A DNA stretch of 64,000 nucleotides from Pseudomonadota bacterium (lineage in GTDB: Bacteria > Pseudomonadota > Gammaproteobacteria > Burkholderiales > Burkholderiaceae_C): positions 1 to 64,000 of the forward strand of contig JAKARB010000007.1 of the NCBI GenBank assembly GCA_021819435.1. The letters run 5' to 3'. The notes beneath the pieces were generated by a model, which worked only from the letters and a program-made list of their open reading frames with translations, did no database searches and was not told the DNA's origin. The position numbers and the translations under genes were made by a program. Shown one piece after another: positions 9,154 through 19,901 of this stretch; positions within the stretch are counted from its first letter, which is position 1, and the number at the start of each line of letters is the position of its first letter.

Positions 9154-10704
9154 TCACTCCACCGCCTTCACCATGTCCTCGACCACCTTCTTGGCGTCGC
9201 CAAACACCATCATGGTCTTGTCCATGTAGAACAGCTCGTTGTCCAGGCCTGCATAACCAGAAGCCATCGAACGCTTGTTCACGATCACGGTCTTGGCCTT
9301 GTAGGCCTCCAGGATCGGCATGCCGTAGATGGGCGAGCCCTTCACGTGCGCGGCCGGGTTCACCACGTCGTTGGCGCCCAGGATGATGGCCACGTCGGCC
9401 TGACCGAATTCGGCGTTGATGTCTTCCATCTCGTGCACCTGGTCGTAAGGCACCTCGGCCTCGGCCAGCAGCACGTTCATGTGCCCAGGCATGCGGCCCG
9501 CCACGGGGTGGATGGCGTACTTCACGTTCACGCCCTTCTCGGTGAGCTTGTGCGCCAGCTCCTTCACGGCGTGCTGGGCGCGGGCCACGGCCAGGCCGTA
9601 GCCGGGCACGATGATGACCGACTCGGCGTTGCCCAAGATGAAGGCGGCGTCGTCGGCCGAGCCGCTCTTGACCGAGCGCTGCTGCTGCGCACCACCCGCG
9701 CCTGCGGCACCGGCGTCACCACCGAAGCCACCCAGGATCACGTTGAAGAACGAGCGGTTCATGGCCTTGCACATGATGTAGCTCAGGATCGCGCCTGAAG
9801 AGCCCACCAGCGAGCCGGCGATGATCAGCATCGAGTTGTTCAGCGAGAAGCCGATGCCGGCCGCCGCCCAGCCCGAGTAGCTGTTGAGCATCGACACCAC
9901 CACGGGCATGTCCGCGCCGCCGATGGGGATGATGATCAGCACGCCCAGCACGAAGCTCAGCGCCAGCATGGCGAAGAAGGCGTCCCAGCGCTCGGTGGCC
10001 ATGAAGGCCAGGCCCAGGCCGATGGTGGCCAGCGCCAGCACCAGGTTGAGCATGTGCTGGCCCTTGAAGACCACGGGCGCGCCCTGGAACAGGCGGAACT
10101 TGTACTTGCCGCTGAGCTTGCCGAAGGCGATCACCGAGCCGCTGAAAGTGATGGCACCGATGGCCGCGCCCAGGAACAACTCCAGGCGGTTGCCCACGGG
10201 AATCTGCGGCGTGACCACCTCGGTGACGCTCACCGGCGAAGGCACGATGGCACCGATCTGCAGCGAGCCGATGTGGGCCGACACGGCCACCGGATCACCC
10301 GCCGACACGACGTCCCGGACCACAGGCGCCACCAGGCCGAAGGCGGCCGGCTCGGCCACCACGGCCACGGCGATGAACACCGCAGCCAGGCCGATCATGC
10401 TGTGCATGAAGGCCACCAGCTCGGGCATCTTGGTCATCTCGACGCGCTTGGCCATGATTGCGCCTGCGCCGCCGCCCAGCACCAGGCCGCCCAGCACGTA
10501 GGCGATGCCTTCGCCGAAGTTCAGCTGCAGCGCCTGGGCCTGGCCATGGATCAGGCCGATGGTGGTCAGCACGGCGATGGTCATGCCGGTCATGCCAAAG
10601 ACGTTGCCGCGGATGGACGTCGTCGGGTGGCTGAGCCCCTTGAGCGCCTGGATGAAGAACACCGAGGCGACCAGGTACAGCAGTGCGATGAGGTTCATGC
10701 TCAT
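9154..10704 (-). CDS. pntB: NAD(P) transhydrogenase subunit beta
   Basis: 516 residues. This is the beta subunit of the proton-translocating transhydrogenase, which transfers hydride from NADH to NADP+ using the proton gradient. The first about 330 residues are multi-spanning membrane helices (start MSMNLIALLYLVASVFFIQA). A Gly/Gln/Ala linker (GAAGAGGAQQQRSVKSG) follows, then the NADP(H)-binding domain III with IVPGYGLAVARAQHAV, HPVAGRMPGHMNVLLAEA and GANDVVNPAA, all diagnostic of PntB. The start codon abuts the pntAB stop, so the two genes are translationally linked. It is the last gene of a minus-strand operon ending at the terminator at 9078. Confidence 0.97.
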   Translation of the reverse strand: MSMNLIALLYLVASVFFIQALKGLSHPTTSIRGNVFGMTGMTIAVLTTIGLIHGQAQALQLNFGEGIAYVLGGLVLGGGAGAIMAKRVEMTKMPELVAFMHSMIGLAAVFIAVAVVAEPAAFGLVAPVVRDVVSAGDPVAVSAHIGSLQIGAIVPSPVSVTEVVTPQIPVGNRLELFLGAAIGAITFSGSVIAFGKLSGKYKFRLFQGAPVVFKGQHMLNLVLALATIGLGLAFMATERWDAFFAMLALSFVLGVLIIIPIGGADMPVVVSMLNSYSGWAAAGIGFSLNNSMLIIAGSLVGSSGAILSYIMCKAMNRSFFNVILGGFGGDAGAAGAGGAQQQRSVKSGSADDAAFILGNAESVIIVPGYGLAVARAQHAVKELAHKLTEKGVNVKYAIHPVAGRMPGHMNVLLAEAEVPYDQVHEMEDINAEFGQADVAIILGANDVVNPAAHVKGSPIYGMPILEAYKAKTVIVNKRSMASGYAGLDNELFYMDKTMMVFGDAKKVVEDMVKAVE

Positions 10705-11013
10705 TTATTTGGCTCCTGCCTTCTTGTCCTTCTTCTTGAACATCTCGAGCATGCGGCGCGTGACGAGGAAGCCACCGAAGACGTTCACCGCCGCCAGCGC
10801 CACGGCCAGCACGCCCATGGTCTTGCCCAGCGGCGTCACCGTCAGGGCGGCGGCCAGCATGGCGCCCACGATGACGATGGCCGAAACGGCGTTGGTCACG
10901 GCCATCAGCGGGGTGTGCAGGGCGGGGGTCACGTTCCAGACCACGTGGTAGCCGACGTAGATGGCCAGCACGAAGATGGTCAGGTTGATGACGACGTGCG
11001 AGATCGCTTCCAT
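10705..11013 (-). CDS. pntAB: NAD(P) transhydrogenase subunit alpha part 2 (membrane part)
   Basis: 102 residues. This is the small membrane domain of the split alpha subunit, with three to four helices (ISHVVINLTIFVLAIYVGYHVVWNV; ALHTPLMAVTNAVSAIVIVGA; FGGFLVTRRML) and a Lys-rich tail. The start at 11013 (MEAISH) is chosen over an upstream ATG because TCCTC at 11021-11025 (GAGGA on the coding strand) gives a ribosome site at normal distance and the upstream residues read through panD. The length is normal for a stand-alone PntAB. It sits between panD and pntB, whereas the usual partner upstream is pntAA. Confidence 0.94.
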   Translation of the reverse strand: MEAISHVVINLTIFVLAIYVGYHVVWNVTPALHTPLMAVTNAVSAIVIVGAMLAAALTVTPLGKTMGVLAVALAAVNVFGGFLVTRRMLEMFKKKDKKAGAK

Positions 11014-11023
11014 CGTTGTCTCC

Positions 11024-11389
11024 TCAATCGAACTTGCGGACTTCTTTGATGGCGTTGCGCTCGTCGAGCAGCACCACCTTGGGCTTGTACCCAGCCACTT
11101 CACCTTCGGTCATCGGGGCGTAGGTGCAGATGATCAGCAGGTCGCCGACGTGGGCCTTGCGGGCGGCAGCGCCGTTGAGCGAGATCGCACCCGAACCACG
11201 TGGCGCCTTGATGACGTAGGTGGAGAAGCGTTCACCGTTGTTGATGTTGTAGAGCTCGATGTACTCGAACTCCTTCATGTCGGCGGCTTCCAGCAGGTCT
11301 TCATCGATCCCGCAGGAGCCTTCGTAGTTCAGATCGGCCTCGGTCACCGTGGCGCGGTGAAGCTTGGCTCGCAGCATGACGCGTTGCAT
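11024..11389 (-). CDS. panD: Aspartate 1-decarboxylase (pyruvoyl enzyme)
   Basis: 121 residues, normal length. It makes beta-alanine from L-aspartate for pantothenate and coenzyme A synthesis. The proenzyme cleaves itself at Gly24-Ser25, visible in YEGSCGID, to form the pyruvoyl group. Other family signatures are [16 protein letters not shown] at the start, the [19 protein letters not shown] region and the [10 protein letters not shown] end. Unusually, the gene lies between pntAA and pntAB of the transhydrogenase operon, with only 10 bases to pntAB and 22 to pntAA, so it must be co-transcribed with them. NADPH made by transhydrogenase serves ketopantoate reductase in the same pathway, which offers a possible logic. 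Confidence 0.96.
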   Translation of the reverse strand: MQRVMLRAKLHRATVTEADLNYEGSCGIDEDLLEAADMKEFEYIELYNINNGERFSTYVIKAPRGSGAISLNGAAARKAHVGDLLIICTYAPMTEGEVAGYKPKVVLLDERNAIKEVRKFD

Positions 11390-11411
11390 GGGGTACTCCT
11401 ACTCAATCCAT

Positions 11412-12527
11412 TCAGGCCCGCAGCAACTGACCGTCGCGGCACATCAGGCAGGCCTTGACGATGTCGTCTTCGAGGTCGACGTGGAACTGGCCTTCCTTGT
11501 TAAAGACCAGTTTCAGGAAATCCAGCACGTTGCGGGCATAGAGTGCGGACGCGTCGGCGGCCACGAGGGCCGGCAGGTTGGTTTCACCGACCAGGGTCAC
11601 GCCGTGCTTGACCACGGTGCGACCGGCTTCGGTCAGCGGGCAGTTGCCGCCAGCGGGCGCGGCCAGGTCGACGACGACCGAACCGGGCTTCATGGCCTTG
11701 ACCATCTCTTCCGTCACCAGCACAGGGGCGGCGCGGCCGGGGATCAGGGCGGTGGTGATGACGATGTCGGCCTGCGCGACGCGCTTGGCCACTTCGATCT
11801 TCTGGCGGTCGAGCCAGGACTGCGGCATCGGGCGGGCGTAACCGCCCACGCCTTCGGCGGCTTCCTTTTCTTCGGCCGTTTCATAGGGCACATCGATGAA
11901 CTTGGCGCCCAGCGACTCGACCTGTTCCTTCACCGAGGGGCGCACGTCGGAGGCCTCGATGACCGCGCCCAGGCGCTTGGCCGTCGCGATGGCCTGCAAG
12001 CCAGCCACGCCCACGCCCAGGATCACCACGCGGGCGGCCTTGACGGTGCCGGCGGCGGTCATGAGCATCGGGAAGATGCGCTGGTACTTGTCGGCGGCGA
12101 TCATGACGGCCTTGTAGCCCGCCAGGTTGGCCTGCGAGGACAGCACGTCCATGCTCTGGGCACGGGTGGTGCGGGGCGCGGCCTCCAGCGCGAACGCCGT
12201 CAGGTTGGCGCCGGTGAGGTTCTGCAGGCCGTCCTTGTCGAACGGGTTGAGCATGCCGACCAGCACGGCGCCCGGCTTCATCTGGGCGATTTCATTGGCG
12301 AACGGCGGGCGCACCTTGAGCACCATGTCGGCCCCGAAGGCGCCAGCCACGTCGGTGATCTCGGCGCCGGCGGCCACGTAAGCCTCGTCGGTCACGCTGG
12401 CGGCAACGCCGGCGCCCGATTGCACGCGGAGGGTGTGGCCCTGGGCCTTGAGCTTCTTGACGGTTTCAGGGGTCACGGCCACGCGGGTTTCGCCAACCGT
12501 GGTTTCCGTGGGTATGCCGATGAGCAT
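11412..12527 (-). CDS. pntAA: NAD(P) transhydrogenase subunit alpha part 1 (NAD(H)-binding)
   Basis: 371 residues. This soluble domain I of the transhydrogenase binds NAD(H); it shares the alanine dehydrogenase fold. Evidence is the start MLIGIPTETTVGETRVAVTP, the RTTRAQSMDVLSSQANLAGYKAV block, the nucleotide site VVILGVGVAGLQAIATAKRLGA, and the late PGSVVVDLAAPAGGNCP motif. The C-terminus ends cleanly without the membrane helices, so this is the split form used with PntAB. It is the first gene of the pntAA-panD-pntAB-pntB set; its promoter must lie in 12528-12880. Confidence 0.96.
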   Translation of the reverse strand: MLIGIPTETTVGETRVAVTPETVKKLKAQGHTLRVQSGAGVAASVTDEAYVAAGAEITDVAGAFGADMVLKVRPPFANEIAQMKPGAVLVGMLNPFDKDGLQNLTGANLTAFALEAAPRTTRAQSMDVLSSQANLAGYKAVMIAADKYQRIFPMLMTAAGTVKAARVVILGVGVAGLQAIATAKRLGAVIEASDVRPSVKEQVESLGAKFIDVPYETAEEKEAAEGVGGYARPMPQSWLDRQKIEVAKRVAQADIVITTALIPGRAAPVLVTEEMVKAMKPGSVVVDLAAPAGGNCPLTEAGRTVVKHGVTLVGETNLPALVAADASALYARNVLDFLKLVFNKEGQFHVDLEDDIVKACLMCRDGQLLRA

Positions 12528-12880
12528 ACGTGTCTCCTACTAGTGGGTGCCTCTGATGGCGCTGGACAGGCGTGTTCGACGAGCGTGTTCGAGGGGCGTG
12601 ACCGGCCCCAAGCCCAGGCGCGACGCCACAGGATGCATGGCGCACGTCGAACCCGGCAGCATACACAAGAACCAGGGTTCTCCAGATGTCTTGCCCAGGC
12701 TGGCCAAGGTGAAACGGCCAGCGTCCGCCGAACCAGCGATTATCGCGTTTTTTGACCATTGGTGTTTTCAGATCGTGCCGGATCCTGCACGATGGCGCGG
12801 CGGGGCGTTCCGCGCTGCCCCCAACCTCCGGGTTCACCGGACATGCGCGCGTCACGACATTCGCGGATAATGCTCGGCTC
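12528..12880. other. Divergent intergenic region between pntAA and nudJ
   Basis: This 353-base region has no supported gene and must hold the promoters of pntAA (minus) and nudJ (plus). On the minus strand a GATAAT hexamer (plus-strand ATTATC, 12739-12744) sits in an AT-richer patch, without a good -35. On the plus strand GATAAT at 12866-12871 lies only 9 bases before the nudJ ATG. Confidence 0.6.
12866..12871 (+). promoter_or_regulatory. Candidate -10 element of nudJ, near-leaderless
   Basis: The hexamer GATAAT lies 9 bases before the nudJ start codon. If it is the -10 box, transcription would begin within a few bases of the ATG, giving a leaderless or very short-leader mRNA. No clear -35 match is present 16-18 bases upstream. 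Confidence 0.4.
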
Positions 12881-13435
12881 ATGAACTCCGCCGATCTGCT
12901 CGCAGCCAAGGTTCCGTCCGGCCAACCCGCCACCCCGAAGGTGCGCTGGAAGCCCAACGTCACCGTCGCGGCGCTCATCGAACGCGATGGCCGCTTCCTG
13001 CTGGTCGAGGAGGACACCTCCGACGGCCTGCTGCTGAACAACCCCGCCGGTCACCTCGACCCGGGCGAGTCGCCGCTGCAAGGCGTGATCCGCGAGACGC
13101 TGGAAGAAACCGCCTGCCAGTTCACCCCTGAGGGCTTCCTCGGGATGTACATGTCGCGCTTTCGCCGCACCCGCACGGGCGAAGACATCACCTACCTGCG
13201 CCTGGCTTTCTTTGGCTCGGTCAGCGAGCCAGACGCCACGCGGCAACTCGACGAAGGCATCGTGCGCACCGTCTGGATGACGGCCGACGAGATCCGCGCC
13301 TGCCCCGAGCGCCACCGCAGCCCGCTGGTGCTGGAGTGCATCGAGAGCTACCTGGCCGGCCAGCGCTACCCGCTGGACCTCCTCACCGTGCACGAAAGCG
13401 TGTTCTCGGCGCCCAGCCACCACCGCGCCGCCTGA
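12881..13435 (+). CDS. nudJ: NudJ-like Nudix phosphohydrolase
   Basis: 184 residues from the ATG at 12881; the open frame extends upstream but without family similarity. The Nudix box is readable as [20 protein letters not shown], matching Gx5Ex7REUxEE, although the Gly that usually follows is Ala (EETACQF). These enzymes use divalent metal to hydrolyse nucleoside or thiamine-precursor pyrophosphates. It is followed 7 bases later by mnmA, the same order as nudJ-mnmA in enterobacteria, which is the main reason for the symbol. The C-terminal 25 residues are not conserved in any way I recognise. Confidence 0.88.
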   Translation: MNSADLLAAKVPSGQPATPKVRWKPNVTVAALIERDGRFLLVEEDTSDGLLLNNPAGHLDPGESPLQGVIRETLEETACQFTPEGFLGMYMSRFRRTRTGEDITYLRLAFFGSVSEPDATRQLDEGIVRTVWMTADEIRACPERHRSPLVLECIESYLAGQRYPLDLLTVHESVFSAPSHHRAA

Positions 13436-13442
13436 AACCCGG

Positions 13443-14582
13443 ATGTCTCCCCGCCCTCAACGTGTCGTCGTCGGTCTCAGCGGGGGCGTGGACTCGGCGG
13501 TTTCGGCCTGGCTGCTCAAGCAACAGGGGCACGAGGTCATCGGCGTCTTCATGAAGAACTGGGAAGACGACGACGACAGCGAGTACTGCTCTTCGCGCCA
13601 GGACTTCCTCGACGCCGCCTCGGTGGCTGATGTGATCGGCATCGAGATCGAGCACGTGAACTTCGCGGCCGACTACAAGGACCGCGTCTTCGCCGAGTTC
13701 CTGCGCGAGTACCAAGCCGGCCGCACGCCCAATCCGGACGTGCTGTGCAACGCCGAGATCAAGTTCAAGGCCTTCCTGGACCACGCCATGCGCCTGGGCG
13801 CCGAGAAGATCGCCACAGGGCACTATGCGCGTGTGCGGGCGGTGCCGATGGGCGATGGCGCCGTCAGCCATCAATTGCTCAAGGGGCTCGATCCGCTCAA
13901 GGACCAGAGCTACTTCCTGCACCGCCTCAACCAGGCGCAACTCTCCAAGACGATGTTCCCGGTGGGCGAGTTGCCCAAGACCGAGGTGCGCCGCATCGCC
14001 GACGAGATCAAGCTGCCCAATGCCAAGAAGAAGGACTCGACCGGCATCTGCTTCATCGGCGAGCGGCCTTTCCGCGAGTTCCTCAACCGCTACCTGGCCA
14101 ACGAGCCCGGCCCCATCAAGGATGACAAGGGCCGCAAGCTGGGTGAGCACGTGGGCCTGAGTTTCTACACCCTGGGACAGCGCAAGGGCATCGGCATCGG
14201 TGGCGTGAAGCCGGAAAAGGGCGCGGACCTGGCCCAGCGTGGCGGCGATCACGAACCCTGGTTCGTCGCCCGCAAGGACCTCGAAAAGAACACGCTGTAC
14301 GTGGTGCAAGGCCACGACCACCCCTGGCTGCAGCAGCACACCCTGGTGGCCGAGGACCTGAGCTGGGTCGACGGACGTGGCCCACTGGTGGGCGCCCAAA
14401 CCATGGCCGCCAAAACCCGCTATCGGCAAGCCGATGCGCCCTGTGAGGTCACGGCGGTGGACACGGCCTCGTTGCGGCTGCGCTTCCCCGAGGCGCAATG
14501 GGCGGTCACACCCGGGCAGTCGGCTGTGCTCTACCAGGGTGAGGTGTGCCTGGGTGGGGGCGTGATCGCCAGCGGGGCCTAG
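13443..14582 (+). CDS. mnmA: tRNA-specific 2-thiouridylase
   Basis: 379 residues. This cytoplasmic enzyme transfers sulfur to the wobble uridine (U34) of tRNA Lys, Glu and Gln. The N-terminal ATP-pyrophosphatase domain shows the P-loop [15 protein letters not shown]. The catalytic cysteines are Cys102 in [12 protein letters not shown] and Cys203 in DSTGICFIG. Further signatures are [15 protein letters not shown] and the C-terminal barrel starting [10 protein letters not shown]. The start is 7 bases after nudJ, so the pair is an operon. Confidence 0.97.
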   Translation: MSPRPQRVVVGLSGGVDSAVSAWLLKQQGHEVIGVFMKNWEDDDDSEYCSSRQDFLDAASVADVIGIEIEHVNFAADYKDRVFAEFLREYQAGRTPNPDVLCNAEIKFKAFLDHAMRLGAEKIATGHYARVRAVPMGDGAVSHQLLKGLDPLKDQSYFLHRLNQAQLSKTMFPVGELPKTEVRRIADEIKLPNAKKKDSTGICFIGERPFREFLNRYLANEPGPIKDDKGRKLGEHVGLSFYTLGQRKGIGIGGVKPEKGADLAQRGGDHEPWFVARKDLEKNTLYVVQGHDHPWLQQHTLVAEDLSWVDGRGPLVGAQTMAAKTRYRQADAPCEVTAVDTASLRLRFPEAQWAVTPGQSAVLYQGEVCLGGGVIASGA

Positions 14583-14825
14583 CCAGGCGATCAGCCTGGC
14601 CGGCGTCGTCGTGGATGCCGCGCCCCACCGACGCGAAGACACACGCGCCCCAGCTGCGTGTGCCAGCCTTCCCGTCGGCCTATTCCCTCCTGCGCTTGAC
14701 AGCCCACAGCCGCTCTGCGAGCTTGGCGACCTTCTTGAACCCGCAGGCGCCCCCCATGGCTCGCGGCGTTTCGACGCCTGTCACAGGAGCGCCTCGATGT
14801 CACACGAACGAGAGGGGACACGCGC

Positions 14826-17209
<2,384 letters not shown>

Positions 17210-17213
<4 letters not shown>

Positions 17214-17701
17214 ACACCCTGACCGCCCCAGAGCCACCGTCCGAGCCCAAGCCCCGACACGAACCCGCCACGCCCATCGTCATCCTCGACACCAACGCCC
17301 TGCTCGATTGGCGCGTGTTCAAGGACCCAGCCACGCACCCGGTGGCGCAAGGCGTCCTGGCCGGTCGCCTGCGCTGGCTGGCCTGCCCCTCGATGGAGCA
17401 GGAGTGGCATCAGGTCTGGCCGCGCAGCCAGTTCAAGCCCTGGGCGCCGGACCCGATGCTGACGTTGACGGTGTTCCAGCACGCCACCTTCGTGGATGAG
17501 CCGCCACGCGGCCCGCTGCGTTGCAAGGACCCAGACGATCAGGTCTTCATCGACCTGGCTCTGCATGTGGGCGCGAAGTGGCTGTTCAGCAAGGATGCCG
17601 CCCTGCTCAAACTGGCACGACGTGCGAGGAAGCTCACGGGCCTGGAGGTCATGACGCTGACGCATTGGTCAGGCCTGGGGGACAATGCGGGTTCACCCTG
17701 A
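17210..17701 (+). CDS. PIN-domain protein
   Basis: 163 residues from the ATG that overlaps the preceding stop (ATGA at 17210-17213). The PIN nuclease fold is indicated by the first acidic strand VILDTNALLDW, the central Glu near ACPSMEQEW, the DPDDQVFIDLAL acidic helix and LFSKDAALL near the end; these supply the usual Asp/Glu metal ligands of an RNase. Such proteins are often toxins, but no small antitoxin gene is adjacent: upstream is the dehydrogenase and downstream the thioesterase. It could be a solitary RNase of the COG1569 type found in many Burkholderiales. The partner and target RNA are unknown. Confidence 0.8.
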
Positions 17702-17720
17702 ACCGAGTTGAGCAGCGACC

Positions 17721-18728
17721 ATGAGCATTTTCACGGGCAACGAACGCCAGGCCTGGGCCGACGCCTTCATCTCAGGCATCCCTTATGCCGCAGCCTCTGG
17801 CATGACCCTGGTCGACACCGGCCCCGGCCGCGCCAGCTTGCTGCTGCCTGCACGCGCCACCTGGACGGGCGACGCAGAGCGCAAATTGATCCACCCCGGG
17901 TGCCTGAGCGTGCTGGCCGACACCGCTTGCGGCGTGGCCGTTGGCTGCGCGCTTGAGCAACTCGAACCCTATGCCACGCTGGATCTGCGCATGGACTACC
18001 TTCGCCCACCCGTGGCCGAGACCGACCTGGTCTGCCACGCCGAGTGCCACCGGCTTTCACGCAGCGTGGCCTTCGTGCGTGGCGAGTTGATGCAGCCGGG
18101 CCAGAGCGAACCGGTGGCCACTGTGCACGCCACGTTCATGCGAGCCACGGCGGCCACCCGCCGCAAGGACCTGCCGACGGACGCTTCGGGCGCCAGCACC
18201 CAAGCTGCGGCGCCGAAGGGCAGCCGTCCCACGCCCGCCGAAGCGGCCTCATCGTTGATCGCCCCGTCTTCGGTCGAACCCAGCCAAGTCTTTGTCAGCC
18301 GCGCGGCCGACCTGCCCGAGACCCTGGCCGTGCCCCCAGGCCGCTCGCCCTACGTCGATTTCCTGAACGTGCACCAGCAGCCTCAGATTGACGCCGGCCC
18401 GGTCTTCCGCATGCCCTACAAGCCCGAGCTGATCGGCAACCCCGTGTTGCCTGCGCTGCACGGCGGCGTGCTGGCCGGCTTCGGGGAGACGGCCATGGTG
18501 CTGCACCTGCTGGCCACCAACCCGGAACTCGCCGGCGTGCCGCGCAGCGTGGACTTCGCCATCGCCTACATGCGCTCGGCCAAGCCCATCGACACCTTCG
18601 CGCAGAGCACCACCGTGCGCCAGGGCAACCGCGTGGCGCTGGTCATGGTGTCGCTGTGGCAGGACGACCCGTCGCGCCCGGTGGTGCAGGCGCGCGGTCA
18701 CTTCCTGATGCCGCGCGAAGAGGGCTGA
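17721..18728 (+). CDS. Double-hotdog PaaI-type acyl-CoA thioesterase
   Basis: 335 residues with two hotdog domains. The N-terminal half has a PaaI-like core (HPGCLSVLADTACGVAVGC, followed by LDLRMDYLRPP), and the C-terminal half repeats the theme (LPALHGGVLAGFGETAMVLHL, SVDFAIAYMRSAKP). A low-complexity Ala/Ser/Pro linker (about 140-175) separates them. Proteins of this type hydrolyse acyl-CoA thioesters in the cytoplasm; chain-length preference cannot be read. The tandem fusion gives in one chain the two domains that normally pair in a dimer. It ends 4 bases before the convergent SDR gene. Confidence 0.86.
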   Translation: MSIFTGNERQAWADAFISGIPYAAASGMTLVDTGPGRASLLLPARATWTGDAERKLIHPGCLSVLADTACGVAVGCALEQLEPYATLDLRMDYLRPPVAETDLVCHAECHRLSRSVAFVRGELMQPGQSEPVATVHATFMRATAATRRKDLPTDASGASTQAAAPKGSRPTPAEAASSLIAPSSVEPSQVFVSRAADLPETLAVPPGRSPYVDFLNVHQQPQIDAGPVFRMPYKPELIGNPVLPALHGGVLAGFGETAMVLHLLATNPELAGVPRSVDFAIAYMRSAKPIDTFAQSTTVRQGNRVALVMVSLWQDDPSRPVVQARGHFLMPREEG

Positions 18729-18732
18729 ACGC

Positions 18733-19533
18733 TCAATACCCAGCCATGCGGGCCGTCACCAGCCGATTCATGAAGTCGGGCGATAACTTGGACAGCAAGG
18801 CGAACAGCTTGGTCTGCCAGCCCACCATCGAATGCGTGGGCAGGCCCTGGGCCGATGACATGGCCAGCCGCCACACCACCGCCGCCACGTCCTCGGGGCC
18901 GAGGCGCACACCCAGCGTGGACACCGTCTTCATGCGGCTGACCTCGTTGGTGACCATGGCGGTGTTGACGAACAGTGGCAGCACGTCGAGCACGCGGATG
19001 CCGTGGCGGCGCCATTCGATGTCCAGCGCCTCCGTCAGGCTGCGCACGGCGGCCTTGGTTGCGGAATAGGTGGCGAGCTCGGGCTGGCCATACAGCGCCG
19101 AGGCCGAGCACATGTTGATGACGCGGCTGCCCGGCGTGCGCTGGAGCAGCGGGAACGCCAGGTGGCAGCCGTTGACCAGGCCCTTGAGGTTGATGTCGAT
19201 GAGGCGGTGGTGACGCGTGAGTTCGGCTTCTTCGAAGGGGGCCGTGACGGCGATGCCGGCGTTGTTGAAGAGCACGTCGAGCCGGCCGCCGGTGGCGAGC
19301 TCGAAGGCGGCCAGCGCCTCGCGCCAGCCGGCTTCGGAGGTGACGTCCAGCCGGGCACTGGTACAGCGGTCGGCGCCCCACTGCTGCTGCATGGCGTCGA
19401 GCCCGGCCTCGTCGATGTCGCACAAGCCGACGAACCAGCCCGCCGCCATGAAGCGTTCGGCCACGGCGCGGCCGATGCCGGCAGCGGCGCCGGTCACGAA
19501 CAAGGTGGGGCGGGTGCTGCGCGTGCGGCTCAT
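18733..19533 (-). CDS. Short-chain dehydrogenase/reductase
   Basis: 266 residues from ATG at 19533 (MSRTRSTRPTLFVTG); the frame is open further upstream but that part reads through the inverted-repeat region. The classical SDR marks are the cofactor motif TGAAAGIGRAVAE, LFNNAGIA, the catalytic Ser in MCSASALYG and the YSATKAA Tyr/Lys pair. Asp in LCDIDEAGLD suggests a preference for NAD(H). The C-terminal region (LPTHSMVGWQTKLFALLSKLSPDFMNRLVTARM) is typical of SDRs annotated as acting on lipid or ketone substrates, but the substrate is unknown. It lies downstream of glpD on the same strand, separated by an intergenic region with long inverted repeats. Confidence 0.9.
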   Translation of the reverse strand: MSRTRSTRPTLFVTGAAAGIGRAVAERFMAAGWFVGLCDIDEAGLDAMQQQWGADRCTSARLDVTSEAGWREALAAFELATGGRLDVLFNNAGIAVTAPFEEAELTRHHRLIDINLKGLVNGCHLAFPLLQRTPGSRVINMCSASALYGQPELATYSATKAAVRSLTEALDIEWRRHGIRVLDVLPLFVNTAMVTNEVSRMKTVSTLGVRLGPEDVAAVVWRLAMSSAQGLPTHSMVGWQTKLFALLSKLSPDFMNRLVTARMAGY

Positions 19534-19629
19534 GGGGCGAGATTCCTGCTTCGGTTCGGTGGGTCTGGCCGCACTTTCGCACAATCTGAAGACAAACGCC
19601 ATCAGAATTGGGTGGCGTTTCGTGCGTCG

Positions 19630-19796
19630 GGTGGTTCGGGCTCGGTGGGTGGGGTGGGTGTGATCCGGCCCTGCGCGGGGCATCACCGAGCTTTGCTGCT
19701 GTCACCCCTTGAACACCGGCCAAGTGGTTGCCGAGCCATGACACCGCACATGTCGGGCCGGCTCACACCCACCCCACCCACCGAACCCGAACCACC
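19630..19796. repeat. Long imperfect inverted repeat, 42-base arms
   Basis: The left arm 19630-19671 and right arm 19755-19796 are reverse complements except at two positions (C/T and T/G in the aligned arms). The arms carry the runs GGTGGTTCGGG and GGTGGGTGGGGTGGGTGTGA. The centre is 83 bases and codes for nothing obvious. The shape resembles a small non-autonomous element with terminal inverted repeats, or a large cruciform or mRNA stem-loop. Confidence 0.8.
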
Positions 19797-19814
19797 GCGC
19801 ACTGCGGGGTTGGT

Positions 19815-19854
19815 GGAAGAAGAAGGGCGACGCAAGCGTCGCCCTTCTTCTTCC
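19815..19854 (-). terminator. Perfect 19-base hairpin after glpD
   Basis: Arms 19815-19833 and 19836-19854 pair perfectly around a 2-base loop. It lies 47 bases beyond the glpD stop on the minus strand and probably ends the glpD transcript. The stem itself contains the CTTCTTCTTCC pyrimidine run; there is no extra T-tract. Confidence 0.65.
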
Positions 19855-19901
19855 TTCGCCGCCTGCCCGTTGCTCAACCGTGGCAAAACCAAACCACTCA
19901 C

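Larger units (their letters stand above)
19534..19901. other. Intergenic region between glpD and the SDR gene, rich in inverted repeats
   Basis: This 368-base region has no supported gene although both strands stay open. It holds a 42-base inverted repeat with only two mismatches (19630-19671 and 19755-19796) around an 83-base centre, and a perfect 19-base hairpin at 19815-19854. Confidence 0.7.

Noticed and set aside
14582-14600. Hairpin GCCAGGC-GATCA-GCCTGGC after mnmA as a terminator
   Set aside because: The 7-base stem starts inside the stop region and has no T-run; I could not tell it from chance in GC-rich DNA.
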